Assembly: GCA_041538185.1 (NCBI GenBank)
Contig: JBGORM010000004.1
Location: 186,001 to 250,000 of the forward strand
Length of the DNA: 64,000 nucleotides
Reading direction: 5' to 3'
DNA from: Melioribacteraceae bacterium 4301-Me
GTDB taxonomy: Bacteria > Bacteroidota > Ignavibacteria > Ignavibacteriales > Melioribacteraceae
Shown: piece after piece, positions 8,687-19,376 of the stretch
Position numbering within the stretch: the first letter of the stretch is position 1
Layout of the letters: each line of letters opens with the position of its first letter
The notes under the pieces: model-generated
What the model was told of the DNA's origin: nothing
The model's database searches: none
What the model saw: only the letters and a program-made list of their open reading frames with translations
Program-made: the position numbers and the translations under genes

Positions 8687-10909
8687 TTATTTTTTTATTA
8701 CTGCAAGTTTAGCTGTTGAGACGTTATTTGCTTCTTCATCAAAAGCAAATATAATGTAGATACCAGAAGACACTAGATTACCAGATAAATCTTTACAATC
8801 CCAAAACGCTATTCTACCCCCTGGTGTTGATAAATCAGCTATAAGTTTACCATTAATATCATAAATTTTAATTCTGCTGTTTTTCACTAAACCATCAATA
8901 GTAATGGTATTGGCTTTGTTATTTGTGAGTATAATTGGATTTGGGTAGACAAAGAGTTCATTGAAGCTTTCTTTTGGTTGAATTGATGCAGTTTTAAGAG
9001 AAGATAAACCGAAATCAGTTCCAATGTAAATTATTCCATTTTTTTCATCTATAGCAATGCTTTTAATGTTATCACTTGGGAGTGGACTATTAGAAGCTGT
9101 AAAGTGATTAAAAAGCTGAAGACCATCTTGTGAGAGTAAATAAACGCCATTGTTAGTGCCAATCCATTTTTGATCTAGCGGGTCAACGGCAATAGCGGAA
9201 ATAAATTGGTTTCTCAATGCAAACCCAACCGAATTAGTAATACTAGATAATGGATGTGTAACATCTTGAATTACACTTATGCCTTGGTTAGTCCCTACCC
9301 AAAGTTGTCCGCGCTTGTCAATGGTTAGCGTAGTAATTTCATCGCTTATCAAGCCGTTATTTTGATTTAAGTAACCCTGTTTATCATCAGTTAGATTAGT
9401 TATAGTGCCGTTTTCATTAAAATAATATAAGCCTCTATCGCCAAATGTTACAATAAACCATTTTGTATCGTATTGATCAATTGCAAGTTTACCAATTAGC
9501 TCGTTTTCAGTGATTAAAGGATTAGTAAAATTGTAGTGATAAAGTGAATCATTGGTTGTTAGTACGCTTAATGGCGTTCTGGAAGCCGATTGAAGATTTG
9601 TCATCCATGCATTTCCTTTTGAATCAGTTTTTATATCATATATAACTACGAAGTTTGGGTCCTTCGGAATGCCTACCAGAGAGGAGTTAAATGCACTGTA
9701 AGTTCGAAAAGTCCCATTTTTTAAGACACTAAAACCTTTACCCCAATTACAAAAATATTTTGTATTATCTGGTGCAGCGTAAACATTGTGGAATGCATTC
9801 GATAGGAAGCTATTTGTGTTACCTGTATTGTAAACTTTCCAGTTAGAGCCGTCAAATTCAAAAATGCCGATTCCAGATACGTCGTTGCCTGTTGCAACCC
9901 ATAATTTTCCGTCGTTGTCTACAGCTAAATTAATAAAATGGTTGCTTTCTGGACCGTTTGGGAAAAGGAAGGTGATGTTACCGTTTTTGTATCTTAAAAT
10001 TCCTTTGTTCGTTGCACAGTAAATTGTACCATCATTTTTAATTTTTATGGAATTAATTTTGATGCCATCATTAGAATAGATTTCAGTTGGTTGTCCATTT
10101 TCAATTAAAAATATTTTTGTGTCAGAAACTGCATAAAGCTTATTCGTATCAATAGAAGCAATTTGATTGATATTTGTCCCAGAGAGTGAAAACTGTTCCC
10201 AATTATTTCCGGCTAATCTAAATAGACCGTTATCAGTTGAGGCTAAAATTTTATTGCCAAACTTTCCAACAGAATTTATGACTGTAGCAGCAATTTGAGA
10301 TTTTGTATAAAAATTATCCCAAGATTCGGGTGCAGAAAGGTTGGTTGCTCCTTGTTTTTGAATGGCAATGCCAAGTTCTGTAGCTGCGTATAAAAGCTTA
10401 TCTTTAAAGATGAACTTAACTTTTGTCTCGGAAGCAAAGCTGCCAAGTTTTAAAAAAGAATCGTAGAAAGAACCATTGGCAGGATTAATCAATGAAATTC
10501 CAAAATCAGTAGCAACATAAATTGTATCGCCGACAGAAGAAATATTGTTTATTTGCTTTTGGCTTTTAGAACTGTTATAAATATCGAGTATTTTAATAAT
10601 ATTGGCGTTATTTGGATTATAAGAATTAATGTAGCCTTCTTGTGAGCCTATCCACACTTTACCCTCTTTATCTATGGCAATTGAAGTTAAAATTTGGCTA
10701 CTTAATCCATCAGATTTATTAATGATTTTATAACTGCTGTCCTGTTCGCTAAACTTGAATATTCCACCGGAAGCAGCTGCCCAGAAACCATCATTTGTAA
10801 TAACAAGTTCCATTGTTGTCTTCATATCTGAATAATTTTTCCAAACTCCAATTTCTTGTGCGAAAAAGAAAGTCGGAACAAGCAAATACAATAATAATTT
10901 TAAAAACAT
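8687..10909 (-). CDS. PorZ-like beta-propeller protein with type IX secretion C-terminal domain
   Basis: 740 residues. A signal peptide (MFLKLLLYLLVPTFFFA) is followed by many two-component-regulator-type propeller repeats such as GKVWIGSQEGYI, DTIYVATDFGISL, GQLWVGTNQGISV and GIIYIGTDFGLSSL. The last 85 or so residues form a T9SS sorting domain: ELFVYPNPI, then SRIKIYDINGKLI, then SSGIYII. One signal peptide, two propellers and a retained C-terminal domain in about 750 residues is the layout of PorZ, the surface component of the type IX secretion attachment complex. The N-terminal region (SDGLSSQILTSIAID, then QINNISSVGDTIYVATDFGI) also resembles it. A generic secreted propeller protein remains possible. 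It ends 11 bases upstream of the ABC-F start in the direction of transcription, so co-transcription is likely. Confidence 0.75.
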   Translation of the reverse strand: MFLKLLLYLLVPTFFFAQEIGVWKNYSDMKTTMELVITNDGFWAAASGGIFKFSEQDSSYKIINKSDGLSSQILTSIAIDKEGKVWIGSQEGYINSYNPNNANIIKILDIYNSSKSQKQINNISSVGDTIYVATDFGISLINPANGSFYDSFLKLGSFASETKVKFIFKDKLLYAATELGIAIQKQGATNLSAPESWDNFYTKSQIAATVINSVGKFGNKILASTDNGLFRLAGNNWEQFSLSGTNINQIASIDTNKLYAVSDTKIFLIENGQPTEIYSNDGIKINSIKIKNDGTIYCATNKGILRYKNGNITFLFPNGPESNHFINLAVDNDGKLWVATGNDVSGIGIFEFDGSNWKVYNTGNTNSFLSNAFHNVYAAPDNTKYFCNWGKGFSVLKNGTFRTYSAFNSSLVGIPKDPNFVVIYDIKTDSKGNAWMTNLQSASRTPLSVLTTNDSLYHYNFTNPLITENELIGKLAIDQYDTKWFIVTFGDRGLYYFNENGTITNLTDDKQGYLNQNNGLISDEITTLTIDKRGQLWVGTNQGISVIQDVTHPLSSITNSVGFALRNQFISAIAVDPLDQKWIGTNNGVYLLSQDGLQLFNHFTASNSPLPSDNIKSIAIDEKNGIIYIGTDFGLSSLKTASIQPKESFNELFVYPNPIILTNNKANTITIDGLVKNSRIKIYDINGKLIADLSTPGGRIAFWDCKDLSGNLVSSGIYIIFAFDEEANNVSTAKLAVIKK

Positions 10910-11175
10910 TTGGTAACCTTTTGTTTATAAGTTTATATATAGTAGAAAACTTAAAAGCAAATTTAATCCAAATTACTTATTAGTAAAAACTTGTTTAGTC
11001 AATTGAAAATTGCAATAATAAATTAATCAGGAATAAGCTTTTAGTTTGTTATTATTATTCGGATATTCACCTTAAACTTTTTAGCATAGCGGATAATTAA
11101 AATAGTCACTTATCAATTATTATTTTCTATTGAACAGCTTAGAGTAAAAATATTTCGATAGGGCACCTTGGAAGT

Positions 11176-12000
11176 CTATGAATTGTTTTTAATTAGCATT
11201 TTACGCATAGCATCTAATTGACTTTCGGTAATATAATATTTTCCTAAGTTTCCTTCATCATCTTTTTTGCCGCCATGATAATCCGAACCTCCAGAGCTTA
11301 AGAGACAATATTGACTTACGATTCCTTTAAAAAAACGAATTTGAGTTTCAGAGTGACTTGGATGAATAGTTTCTATTCCATCTATGCCGGATTTAATCAA
11401 GTAGTATAGAATTGAGTCCTTAATATTGCCTGGATGCGCAATAAATGATAATCCGCCTGCGTCACTAATTAATTTTAACGCACTTACTGGTGAGACATGG
11501 ATTTTTTTTTCATAGGCAGGTGCATAATCACCAATATATTTGTGAAAAGCTTCATAATAGTCGTTTACCAGACCTAAATCAACCAATGCGTAAGCAATAT
11601 GCGGTCTGCCGACGGCAGAGTTTTTGGCTTTTTCCATCACATGGTCAATTGTAATATTAAGTCCTAAATTTTGGAGTTTTTTAACTATTCTTTTTGCTCG
11701 GTAAAAACGTTCTTCTCTAAAAAATTTTAGGTATTTCTGTAATTCTTCGTTGGTAACGTCGATGAAATAAGCAAGGAGGTGAATTTCGTTGTCTTCGAGG
11801 TCGGTGCTAATTTCCAAACCTGGTATAACTTCCACATTAAGGTCTTTACCGCATTCAATTGCCTCTTTAATTCCGTCAACATTATCATGGTCGGTAATAC
11901 TAATAATATTTAATCCAGCTTTAGCAGATTTTTGCACAACAGTACTAGGGTCGTAGGCGCCATCGGAATAATTTGTATGAATATGAAGATCGACTTTCAA
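11176..12000 (-). CDS. PHP-domain phosphoesterase (YciV / nucleoside 3',5'-bisphosphate phosphatase type)
   Basis: 274 residues with the PHP metal-binding motifs HIHTNYSDG (about residues 6–14), ITDHDNVDG, PGLEIST, HLLAYFID, FIAHPGN and GSDYHGG. Members of this subfamily (YciV, RNase AM) remove phosphates from nucleoside 3',5'-bisphosphates or trim 5' ends of RNA; the exact substrate is not readable here. The start is TTG at 12000, giving MKVDLHIH, with no upstream in-frame ATG that fits. The gene begins 8 bases after the stop of the Crp/Fnr regulator, so they form a two-gene operon. Confidence 0.9.
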   Translation of the reverse strand: MKVDLHIHTNYSDGAYDPSTVVQKSAKAGLNIISITDHDNVDGIKEAIECGKDLNVEVIPGLEISTDLEDNEIHLLAYFIDVTNEELQKYLKFFREERFYRAKRIVKKLQNLGLNITIDHVMEKAKNSAVGRPHIAYALVDLGLVNDYYEAFHKYIGDYAPAYEKKIHVSPVSALKLISDAGGLSFIAHPGNIKDSILYYLIKSGIDGIETIHPSHSETQIRFFKGIVSQYCLLSSGGSDYHGGKKDDEGNLGKYYITESQLDAMRKMLIKNNS

Positions 12001-12008
12001 GTTTTTTC

Positions 12009-12686
12009 TCAGCTGTAGATTTCTCTAAATTTTTCGTAATTAAGAATACGGAGTTTGCCCCCCTCTAATTCAATAAATCCTTTTTTCGCAAATGAATGAA
12101 GCACTCTTGATATTGTTTCTCTTGAAGTACCTGCCATGTTTGCTAAATCCTGTTGTAAAGGTAACTTTTCAATTTCTACAATACCCTGTTTAATTTTGCC
12201 TATATCGTCGGCAATTTGTAAGATTACAGTAGCAACTTTGCCTTCAGCATCTTTTAAAGAAAGTGCTTTAATTTTTATATCTGCATTTCTAAGTCTTTGT
12301 GTTAGCTCTTGCAGTAAAGCTATCGAAATTTCAGGATGTCCCTTAAGAAGGTTTAAGAAATCATTTCGTTGAATAATAAACAATTCTGTGTTTTCAATTG
12401 CTGTAACGGTAGCAGACCTGGTAAGTCCATCGAGAATTGCCATCTCGCCAAAAAAATCAGAATCCGAGAGTATAGTTAAAATTACCTCTTTACCATCAGT
12501 GCTTTGCCGAGATACCTTTACTTTTCCTTTAATAATTAGAAACATTGCTGTGCCAACTTCATCCTCTTGTAGAATAATACTGTCTTTATTATAATTTTTT
12601 CTTGTTCCTATTTGTTCAATCTTTGTTAACGTTTCGTCATTAAGATCAGAAAAAATGGGAACGTACTTTAAAAAATCTGATGGCAT
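12009..12686 (-). CDS. Crp/Fnr-family transcription regulator
   Basis: 225 residues: an N-terminal cyclic-nucleotide-binding fold (residues about 10–125, with GKVKVSRQSTDGKEVIL and the phosphate-binding-like GEMAILDGLTRSATV) and a C-terminal winged helix whose recognition helix is TSRETISRVLHSFAKKGFI (about 185–203). No cysteine cluster of the Fnr kind is seen, so oxygen sensing through an Fe–S cluster is unlikely. The stretch LTRSATV is close to the cAMP-binding pattern, but the ligand is unknown. The ATG at 12686 has a good upstream AAGGAG. It is divergent from gapA, with under 200 bases between the start codons. Confidence 0.92.
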   Translation of the reverse strand: MPSDFLKYVPIFSDLNDETLTKIEQIGTRKNYNKDSIILQEDEVGTAMFLIIKGKVKVSRQSTDGKEVILTILSDSDFFGEMAILDGLTRSATVTAIENTELFIIQRNDFLNLLKGHPEISIALLQELTQRLRNADIKIKALSLKDAEGKVATVILQIADDIGKIKQGIVEIEKLPLQQDLANMAGTSRETISRVLHSFAKKGFIELEGGKLRILNYEKFREIYS

Positions 12687-12772
12687 TAATAAATCTCCTT
12701 AATTTTTATCGACGCCCTCGTAGTTAACTTATAAATTTTAGCTGCTTTGTAATATAAATACATTTTTAATAA

Positions 12773-13945
<1,173 letters not shown>

Positions 13946-13964
13946 ATATTGCCTATAAATAATT

Positions 13965-14007
13965 AGACGCAGACAGCCTTTCCCCGATGGGCTCTGCGTC
14001 TTTTTTT
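13965..14007 (+). terminator. Rho-independent terminator between gapA and pgk
   Basis: AGACGCAGA (13965–13973) pairs with TCTGCGTCT (13993–14001). The inner GCC/GGC pairs extend the stem across a 2-base bulge, and a run of seven T follows at 14001–14007. It is one of the few GC-rich hairpins in the window and stands 20 bases after the gapA stop. It could be complete or partial, setting the gapA:pgk ratio. Confidence 0.85.
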
Positions 14008-14037
14008 ATGTGATTAACTTGTTAACCTGGAGGAAAA

Positions 14038-15237
14038 ATGAACAAGCTAACTATTGATCACGTTGATTTAAAAGGTAAACGTGTTTTAGTTCGAGTTGAT
14101 TTTAATGTCCCTTTGGATGAAAACCTTAATATAACTGATGATACGAGGATAACAGCAGCTTTACCAACAATCAAAAAAATAATAGAAAAAGGCGGTAAAG
14201 CTATTCTTATGAGTCATCTTGGTAGGCCAAAAGGTACTGTAAATCCTAAATACAGTCTTAAACCTGTGGCTATTCGTTTAAGTGAACTTTTGGGCTGTGA
14301 TGTAAGATTTGCTAAAGATTGCATTGGAGAGCAAGTAGAAAAAATTGTAAACTCACTTAAAGACGGAGATGTTTTGTTATTGGAAAATTTAAGATTTCAT
14401 GCGGAAGAAGAAAAGAACGATCCCGAATTTGCAAAGAAATTAGCTTCTTTAGGTGACGTTTACATTAATGATGCTTTTGGCAGTGCACACAGAGCTCATG
14501 CTTCTACAGAGGGAATTACTAAGTATATTAAAATTTGTGCTGCAGGCTACTTGATGCAAAAGGAACTTGATTATTTGGGGAAAGCTGTTTCTTCGCCTGA
14601 AAGACCATTTACAGCAATTTTAGGCGGTGCAAAAATATCCGGTAAGATTGATGTAATTGAAAATCTGCTGCCAAAAGTAGATAATCTCCTAATTGGCGGT
14701 GGGATGGCTTATACCTTTTTTAAAGCTATGGGCTATGAAATTGGAAGATCACTTTTGGAAGAGGAAAAACTGCAGCTTGCTAAGGATATATTGAATAAAT
14801 TTAACAGCTCAAAAGCAAATGTTATTTTGCCTAAAGATGTAGTAGTTGCTCCAGAGTTTAAGAATGAAGCGCCTGCCAAAATAGTCGATGCAAAATCAAT
14901 ACCTTCTTATGAAATGGGATTAGACATTGGACCACTAACAATAGAAGAGTTTAAAAATGTTATTCTTGGCAGCAAGACTGTTTTATGGAACGGCCCAATG
15001 GGTGTTTTTGAATTTGAAAACTATGCAAAAGGAACAAATGCAATTGCAGAAGCATTAGCTGAAGCTACTTCTAAAGGTGCTGTTACTATTATTGGTGGCG
15101 GTGATTCTGCTGCAGCTATTAAAAAAGCAGGCTTAGAAGATAAAGTTTCTCATGTATCAACTGGCGGCGGTGCTTCACTCGAATTTTTGGAAGGCAAAAT
15201 TCTGCCCGGTGTTGCCGCTTTAACCAACATTGAGTAA
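14038..15237 (+). CDS. pgk: Phosphoglycerate kinase
   Basis: Transfers phosphate from 1,3-bisphosphoglycerate to ADP in glycolysis. 399 residues with family motifs throughout: [14 protein letters not shown] at the N-terminus, [10 protein letters not shown] (about residues 58–67), [70 protein letters not shown] and the nucleotide-binding [11 protein letters not shown] near the end. The ATG at 14038 has GGAGG six bases upstream. It follows gapA beyond a terminator hairpin; 162 bases with no recognisable feature separate it from the rhomboid gene. Confidence 0.98.
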   Translation: MNKLTIDHVDLKGKRVLVRVDFNVPLDENLNITDDTRITAALPTIKKIIEKGGKAILMSHLGRPKGTVNPKYSLKPVAIRLSELLGCDVRFAKDCIGEQVEKIVNSLKDGDVLLLENLRFHAEEEKNDPEFAKKLASLGDVYINDAFGSAHRAHASTEGITKYIKICAAGYLMQKELDYLGKAVSSPERPFTAILGGAKISGKIDVIENLLPKVDNLLIGGGMAYTFFKAMGYEIGRSLLEEEKLQLAKDILNKFNSSKANVILPKDVVVAPEFKNEAPAKIVDAKSIPSYEMGLDIGPLTIEEFKNVILGSKTVLWNGPMGVFEFENYAKGTNAIAEALAEATSKGAVTIIGGGDSAAAIKKAGLEDKVSHVSTGGGASLEFLEGKILPGVAALTNIE

Positions 15238-15399
15238 TTCTTACTTTGGCATTTAATCTTATACTCTTGCTTGAAGGTACTTTAATTAAGAAATAAGAAG
15301 ATTATAGACGGCTTTCTATTTCTATGTTATTTAGTTTGAGTCTTTTTATTCTCATTAAAATAATTTAATTTGCATTAGGGATACAATAAGGGAAGTTAA

Positions 15400-16329
15400 A
15401 TGGGTTTAGATAGTAGAGATTATTATAGGCCAACAGGCTTTGGAGGTTTTTCTTTTTTTCCCCCTGTAATAAAAAACTTAATAATCATTAATGTTATCGT
15501 CTTTTTTATTCAAATGATTTCCGACAATATTTCTTTTGGCGGTATACCAGCTTCTGTCTTGCTTGATCGATACTTTGCTTTAAATCCGTTGACGGGTTAT
15601 TATCGCTATCCTGACATCCCTTATAATTTTCAGATTTGGCAGTTATTTACTTATCAATTTATGCATGGGGGTTTTACTCATATTTTGTTTAATATGTTTT
15701 TCTTGTGGATGTTTGGGATGGAGATTGAAAATTTAATGGGTTCAAGGAAGTTTTTAATATTTTATCTTCTATGTGGTTTAGGAGCGGGTTTAGTTCAGTT
15801 ACTTTTGCCACCTTTATTTTCAGATACTCTTGCTCCAACAATTGGTGCTTCGGGTGCTGTATTTGGTGTAATGATTGCTTTCGGAATGTTTTTCCCAGAT
15901 AGGTATATTTATATTTATTTCCTAATCCCTGTTAAAGCTAAGTATTTAATTGCTTTCCTTGTAGTTATTGAATTTATGTCGGTCGGTAACCAAAGTCTTA
16001 TTGCTCATTTTGCACATATCGGTGGTGCATTAACTGGCTTTTTGCTGGTAATGTTAGATAGAAGCAATAATTTTAATGTGAATTGGTTATTTAATAAATT
16101 TAGAGGTCACAGGGGTGAAATAAAAACCCCTTTTAGAACCCGAAAGCGTTCAATTTACGACGATGATGAAATTCAAGAGGCTAAGTTTTATGATATTGAC
16201 GATAAAAATGATGAAATAATTACTCAAGAGGAAATTGACAGAATCTTAGATAAAATTAGCCAGAGCGGTTATCAAAATTTAACTGAACGTGAAAAAAGAA
16301 TTTTGTTTGAAGCTAGTAAAAGAAAATAA
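15400..16329 (+). CDS. Rhomboid family intramembrane serine protease
   Basis: 309 residues with a six-helix membrane core (about residues 22–225). Catalytic Ser151 lies in TIGASGAVFG and His206 in AHFAHIGGALTGF. The family loop signature FMHGGFTHILFNMFFLWMFG precedes them. Rhomboids cut substrates inside or near the membrane; the substrate is unknown. After the membrane part comes a charged cytosolic tail of about 80 residues (RGHRGEIKTPFRTRKRS onward), ending in QNLTEREKRILFEASKRK, a short motif often seen at the C-terminus of Bacteroidetes rhomboids. The next gene starts inside its 3' end. Confidence 0.93.
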   Translation: MGLDSRDYYRPTGFGGFSFFPPVIKNLIIINVIVFFIQMISDNISFGGIPASVLLDRYFALNPLTGYYRYPDIPYNFQIWQLFTYQFMHGGFTHILFNMFFLWMFGMEIENLMGSRKFLIFYLLCGLGAGLVQLLLPPLFSDTLAPTIGASGAVFGVMIAFGMFFPDRYIYIYFLIPVKAKYLIAFLVVIEFMSVGNQSLIAHFAHIGGALTGFLLVMLDRSNNFNVNWLFNKFRGHRGEIKTPFRTRKRSIYDDDEIQEAKFYDIDDKNDEIITQEEIDRILDKISQSGYQNLTEREKRILFEASKRK

Positions 16330-16630
16330 TATTTATTTGCTTATTTGGATTTTTTGCTCATTAGTGTTGTTAATTAATGGATGTAAAAAATCGAGTCGTT
16401 ATGATGTAAAATTCCTTTCTAAAATTTATGTTGAAAATTTAGTTATAAAACAAAAGTATAGCCAAGATTCTCTTAAAATCATGCAAGAAAGATTATTTAA
16501 AAATTACGGGATAACTCAAGAAGAATTTGAAAATGAATTAAACTCATTTGCTGATAATCAAAAAAAGTGGTCAGAGTTCTTTAACGAAGCCCAAAATTAT
16601 TTAACTGAGATTCAACAAACTAAAAAGTAA
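16289..16630 (+). CDS. Small lipoprotein, possibly DUF4296-like
   Basis: 113 residues from GTG 16289, overlapping the rhomboid gene by 41 bases in another frame. The N-terminus has a hydrophobic segment (IYLLIWIFCSLVLL) ending in the lipobox LINGC, so it should be lipid-anchored. The mature part is a short helical domain (LSKIYVENLVIKQKYSQDS, then KNYGITQEEFENELNSFADN), a pattern like the Bacteroidetes DUF4296 proteins. The function is unknown. The start codon is the main doubt, because no strong ribosome site is visible. It converges on recQ with only 3 bases between the stops. Confidence 0.65.
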   Translation: MKKEFCLKLVKENNIYLLIWIFCSLVLLINGCKKSSRYDVKFLSKIYVENLVIKQKYSQDSLKIMQERLFKNYGITQEEFENELNSFADNQKKWSEFFNEAQNYLTEIQQTKK

Positions 16631-16633
16631 AGG

Positions 16634-19252
16634 TCAAGAATATTTATTTTTGGCAAGCACAATACGAATTTTGCCGTAACTAATATTACTAGGTAAAGAT
16701 TTTTTTAATTCTTTTAAGTCTGTTAATCCTCCTAAAATGTTCTTTTGTATTAAATCTAATTCATCTTTCTTGATTAGTGATTTAATATTTGTTTCGGGAA
16801 ATAGTTCAATAATTGATTCAATTTGCATCGATACTACCGCTTCTGGCAATTTTACAAGTTTACAAATATCTTCTAATAAATATTTTTTATTTATCAGCTC
16901 ATATATTTGTTTTATGTTCTGCGGAATATCTTTGTCAATAAATTTTTGATTTACTTTCTCCTTCTCAATAAATTCCTTTATAGCTGATAAGAAATTTTCA
17001 CCCACCTTATTGAACATTCTTAACGTGAAGTTTTTAATTGACATTAATTCGCTTGGATTTTTAGGCCTGACCCTGACAATTTCTCTAAGTATTTCATCAC
17101 TGCAAATCATATATGGAGGTTGGCTGAATTTATCAGATGCTTCTTGACGAATTGTTCTTAATTTATTGTAAAGTTCAAGGTCAGCTTCGTAATCGTGGCT
17201 GTTTTCTTGTTCGATTTCTTTTTCATCGGTGTTTTTTTCTGGTGCGGTTAAAAGTCCATTTTTGTTTATAATTTTCTTTTGGTCGATTAGTTCATTTAAA
17301 CAGAATAATAATTCTTGCTCAGAAAAAAGTCTGCAGCTTCCAAAACTTGAAACAACACTGAAATTGTTCGAAGATTTATCACCTCTCAAAATATTAATTA
17401 GAGTTTTAGAATTTATTTCATTGTCGACTTCTAAAATTGTATCTAAAATAATTTCCTTAAGGTATTGGTTTTTTGTCGTAGATAATGGAGTGCTGCCAGT
17501 GCAGTTATCGCATTTGCGGCATTCAAAATTTTTTGCTTCTTCTCCAAAATAATCGATGATAAACTTAAATCTGCATTCGTTTGAATGAACAAATTCAATC
17601 ATTTTGTTGAGTTTTTCTTTAGCATTATTTAACAGTGAATTAACTTGCTCAAGGTCCAGCAGTAGATTATCAATCTTGACCCTTGTCTTTAAAAATTTGA
17701 TAGTAGGGAAAATTGACGGCTTTTCGAGTTCAATTATTCCTGAGTTAGATAACGCATCAAAACTTTCAATTAATTCTACTTTTGGTATTCCTAATTCGCT
17801 TGAGATTTTTTCAATATTTATTTGCTGCATTGATATAAAAAGTCTGTTGCCGTATTTTCTTAAAAGATAGATTATAATTTCTTTAAGATTATTGCTTAAA
17901 GATTTCCTTAAATAATTTTTAAGCTGATTTTCTTCACACGCGAATTTGATGTAGTGCGCTTTGTAATATTCATCTTTAATTGAAATGTATTCTGAGTTGG
18001 TTAGCACATTAAGAATTGACGGCAGAAGATTTTTATTTATGCCTTTGGATTCCAAGAATGATGTTAGGTTTTCATCTATAGGGATTTCTTTGTCGCTTAT
18101 ATTACCCAGAGCAATTTTTGCATAATCGTTTAGTAAATTATAAGTACGAGAAACCAATTCAAATGTTGGGTGGGAATTTAAAATAAGAAATTCTTGAATT
18201 GCTCTATCAAAATTATTGTAAAGCAGGTAAACTTTTGATTCGAGATTGTCTCTTCCAGCTCGTCCAATTTCCTGATAATAATTTTCAATTGAACCAGGCA
18301 TGTTATAATGAATAATAGTACGAATATCACTTTTATCTATTCCCATTCCAAAAGCATTTGTAGCAACAATTACTTTTAGCCTGCCGCTAATAAAATCATC
18401 TTGAATAATTTTCCTTAATTGGGAATTTACCCCGGCGTGATAAAATGCTGCATTAATTTTGTTCATAACTAAATATTCCGTCAGCTCTTCAGTGTTTCTA
18501 CGGGTTGCAGTATATATTATCGCCGGCTTCTTTTCCCTTGAAAGAATTTCGACACACTTTTCTTTTTTATTGTTTGTCTTAATTACATTTATGGAAATGT
18601 TTGCTCTTTCAAAACCTGTTACAAAAATTTTCGGCTCTTTTAAATTTAACTGCTCTATTATATCTTTTCTTACCTCTGGTGTGGCAGTTGCAGTAAAAGC
18701 TGAGACTTTATTTATTGAACAAAATTGTGCAAAGTCTTTAATTTTTCTGTAACTAGGTCTAAAATTGTGTCCCCATTGGCTTACGCAATGTGCTTCATCA
18801 ACAAAGAGATATTCTGGATTTAGACTTTTAATTTTTTCAATAAAACTTTGATTTGTAAGTTTTTCAGGGGATAGGTAAAGAAGTTTAGTTTTGTTTAACG
18901 ATATTTCGTTTAAAACTTTTTCAGATTCTCTGTAGTCTAATGTGCTGTTAATAAAAGCTGCAATAGATTGACTTTCGCCTGCATTGCGGCAAATATGGTT
19001 TAGGGAGTCAACCTGATCTTTCATAAGAGCAATTAATGGCGAAATTATTACAGCAAATGAGTTACAAATTAAAGCAGGAATTTGGTAGCAAATGGACTTT
19101 CCCGCACCTGTTGGAAGAATTGCTAATACATTGTTACCTTTAATTATTGCTTCAATGATTTCTTGTTGCCCGGGTCTAAATTTTTCGTATCCGAAATATT
19201 TTTTGAGAATATCAGTTAATTCCAATTTCGGGTTTCCCTTTATGTTGGTCAA
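16634..19252 (-). CDS. recQ: RecQ-type ATP-dependent DNA helicase with extended C-terminus
   Basis: A 3'-to-5' helicase of recombination and repair. Superfamily 2 motifs are intact: RPGQQEIIEAI, LPTGAGKSICYQIPAL (Walker A), DEAHCVSQWGHNFRPSY (DEAH plus aromatic loop), TATATPEVR and YYQEIGRAGRDN. A four-Cys zinc site follows (CRFKFIIDYFG, then CRKCDNC), then a winged helix, an HRDC domain near residues 690–760 (LYNKLRTIRQEASDKF), and a C-terminal HTH_40-like region (EDICKLVKLPEAVVSMQIES). At up to 872 residues it is much longer than E. coli RecQ (about 610). The TTG at 19252 has no ribosome site; TTG 19225, preceded by AAGGGA, is a good alternative and would remove nine residues. Confidence 0.94.
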   Translation of the reverse strand: MTNIKGNPKLELTDILKKYFGYEKFRPGQQEIIEAIIKGNNVLAILPTGAGKSICYQIPALICNSFAVIISPLIALMKDQVDSLNHICRNAGESQSIAAFINSTLDYRESEKVLNEISLNKTKLLYLSPEKLTNQSFIEKIKSLNPEYLFVDEAHCVSQWGHNFRPSYRKIKDFAQFCSINKVSAFTATATPEVRKDIIEQLNLKEPKIFVTGFERANISINVIKTNNKKEKCVEILSREKKPAIIYTATRRNTEELTEYLVMNKINAAFYHAGVNSQLRKIIQDDFISGRLKVIVATNAFGMGIDKSDIRTIIHYNMPGSIENYYQEIGRAGRDNLESKVYLLYNNFDRAIQEFLILNSHPTFELVSRTYNLLNDYAKIALGNISDKEIPIDENLTSFLESKGINKNLLPSILNVLTNSEYISIKDEYYKAHYIKFACEENQLKNYLRKSLSNNLKEIIIYLLRKYGNRLFISMQQINIEKISSELGIPKVELIESFDALSNSGIIELEKPSIFPTIKFLKTRVKIDNLLLDLEQVNSLLNNAKEKLNKMIEFVHSNECRFKFIIDYFGEEAKNFECRKCDNCTGSTPLSTTKNQYLKEIILDTILEVDNEINSKTLINILRGDKSSNNFSVVSSFGSCRLFSEQELLFCLNELIDQKKIINKNGLLTAPEKNTDEKEIEQENSHDYEADLELYNKLRTIRQEASDKFSQPPYMICSDEILREIVRVRPKNPSELMSIKNFTLRMFNKVGENFLSAIKEFIEKEKVNQKFIDKDIPQNIKQIYELINKKYLLEDICKLVKLPEAVVSMQIESIIELFPETNIKSLIKKDELDLIQKNILGGLTDLKELKKSLPSNISYGKIRIVLAKNKYS

Positions 19253-19376
19253 TTATAATTAACTGTAATTTCTATAACAAAAATAAGATAAAAAAATGTC
19301 GGTGATAAATAAAAACATTAAATTAGCTACACGATAAAACGTGTTCAATTAAAATCAATTAATAGTGAGAAATTTT

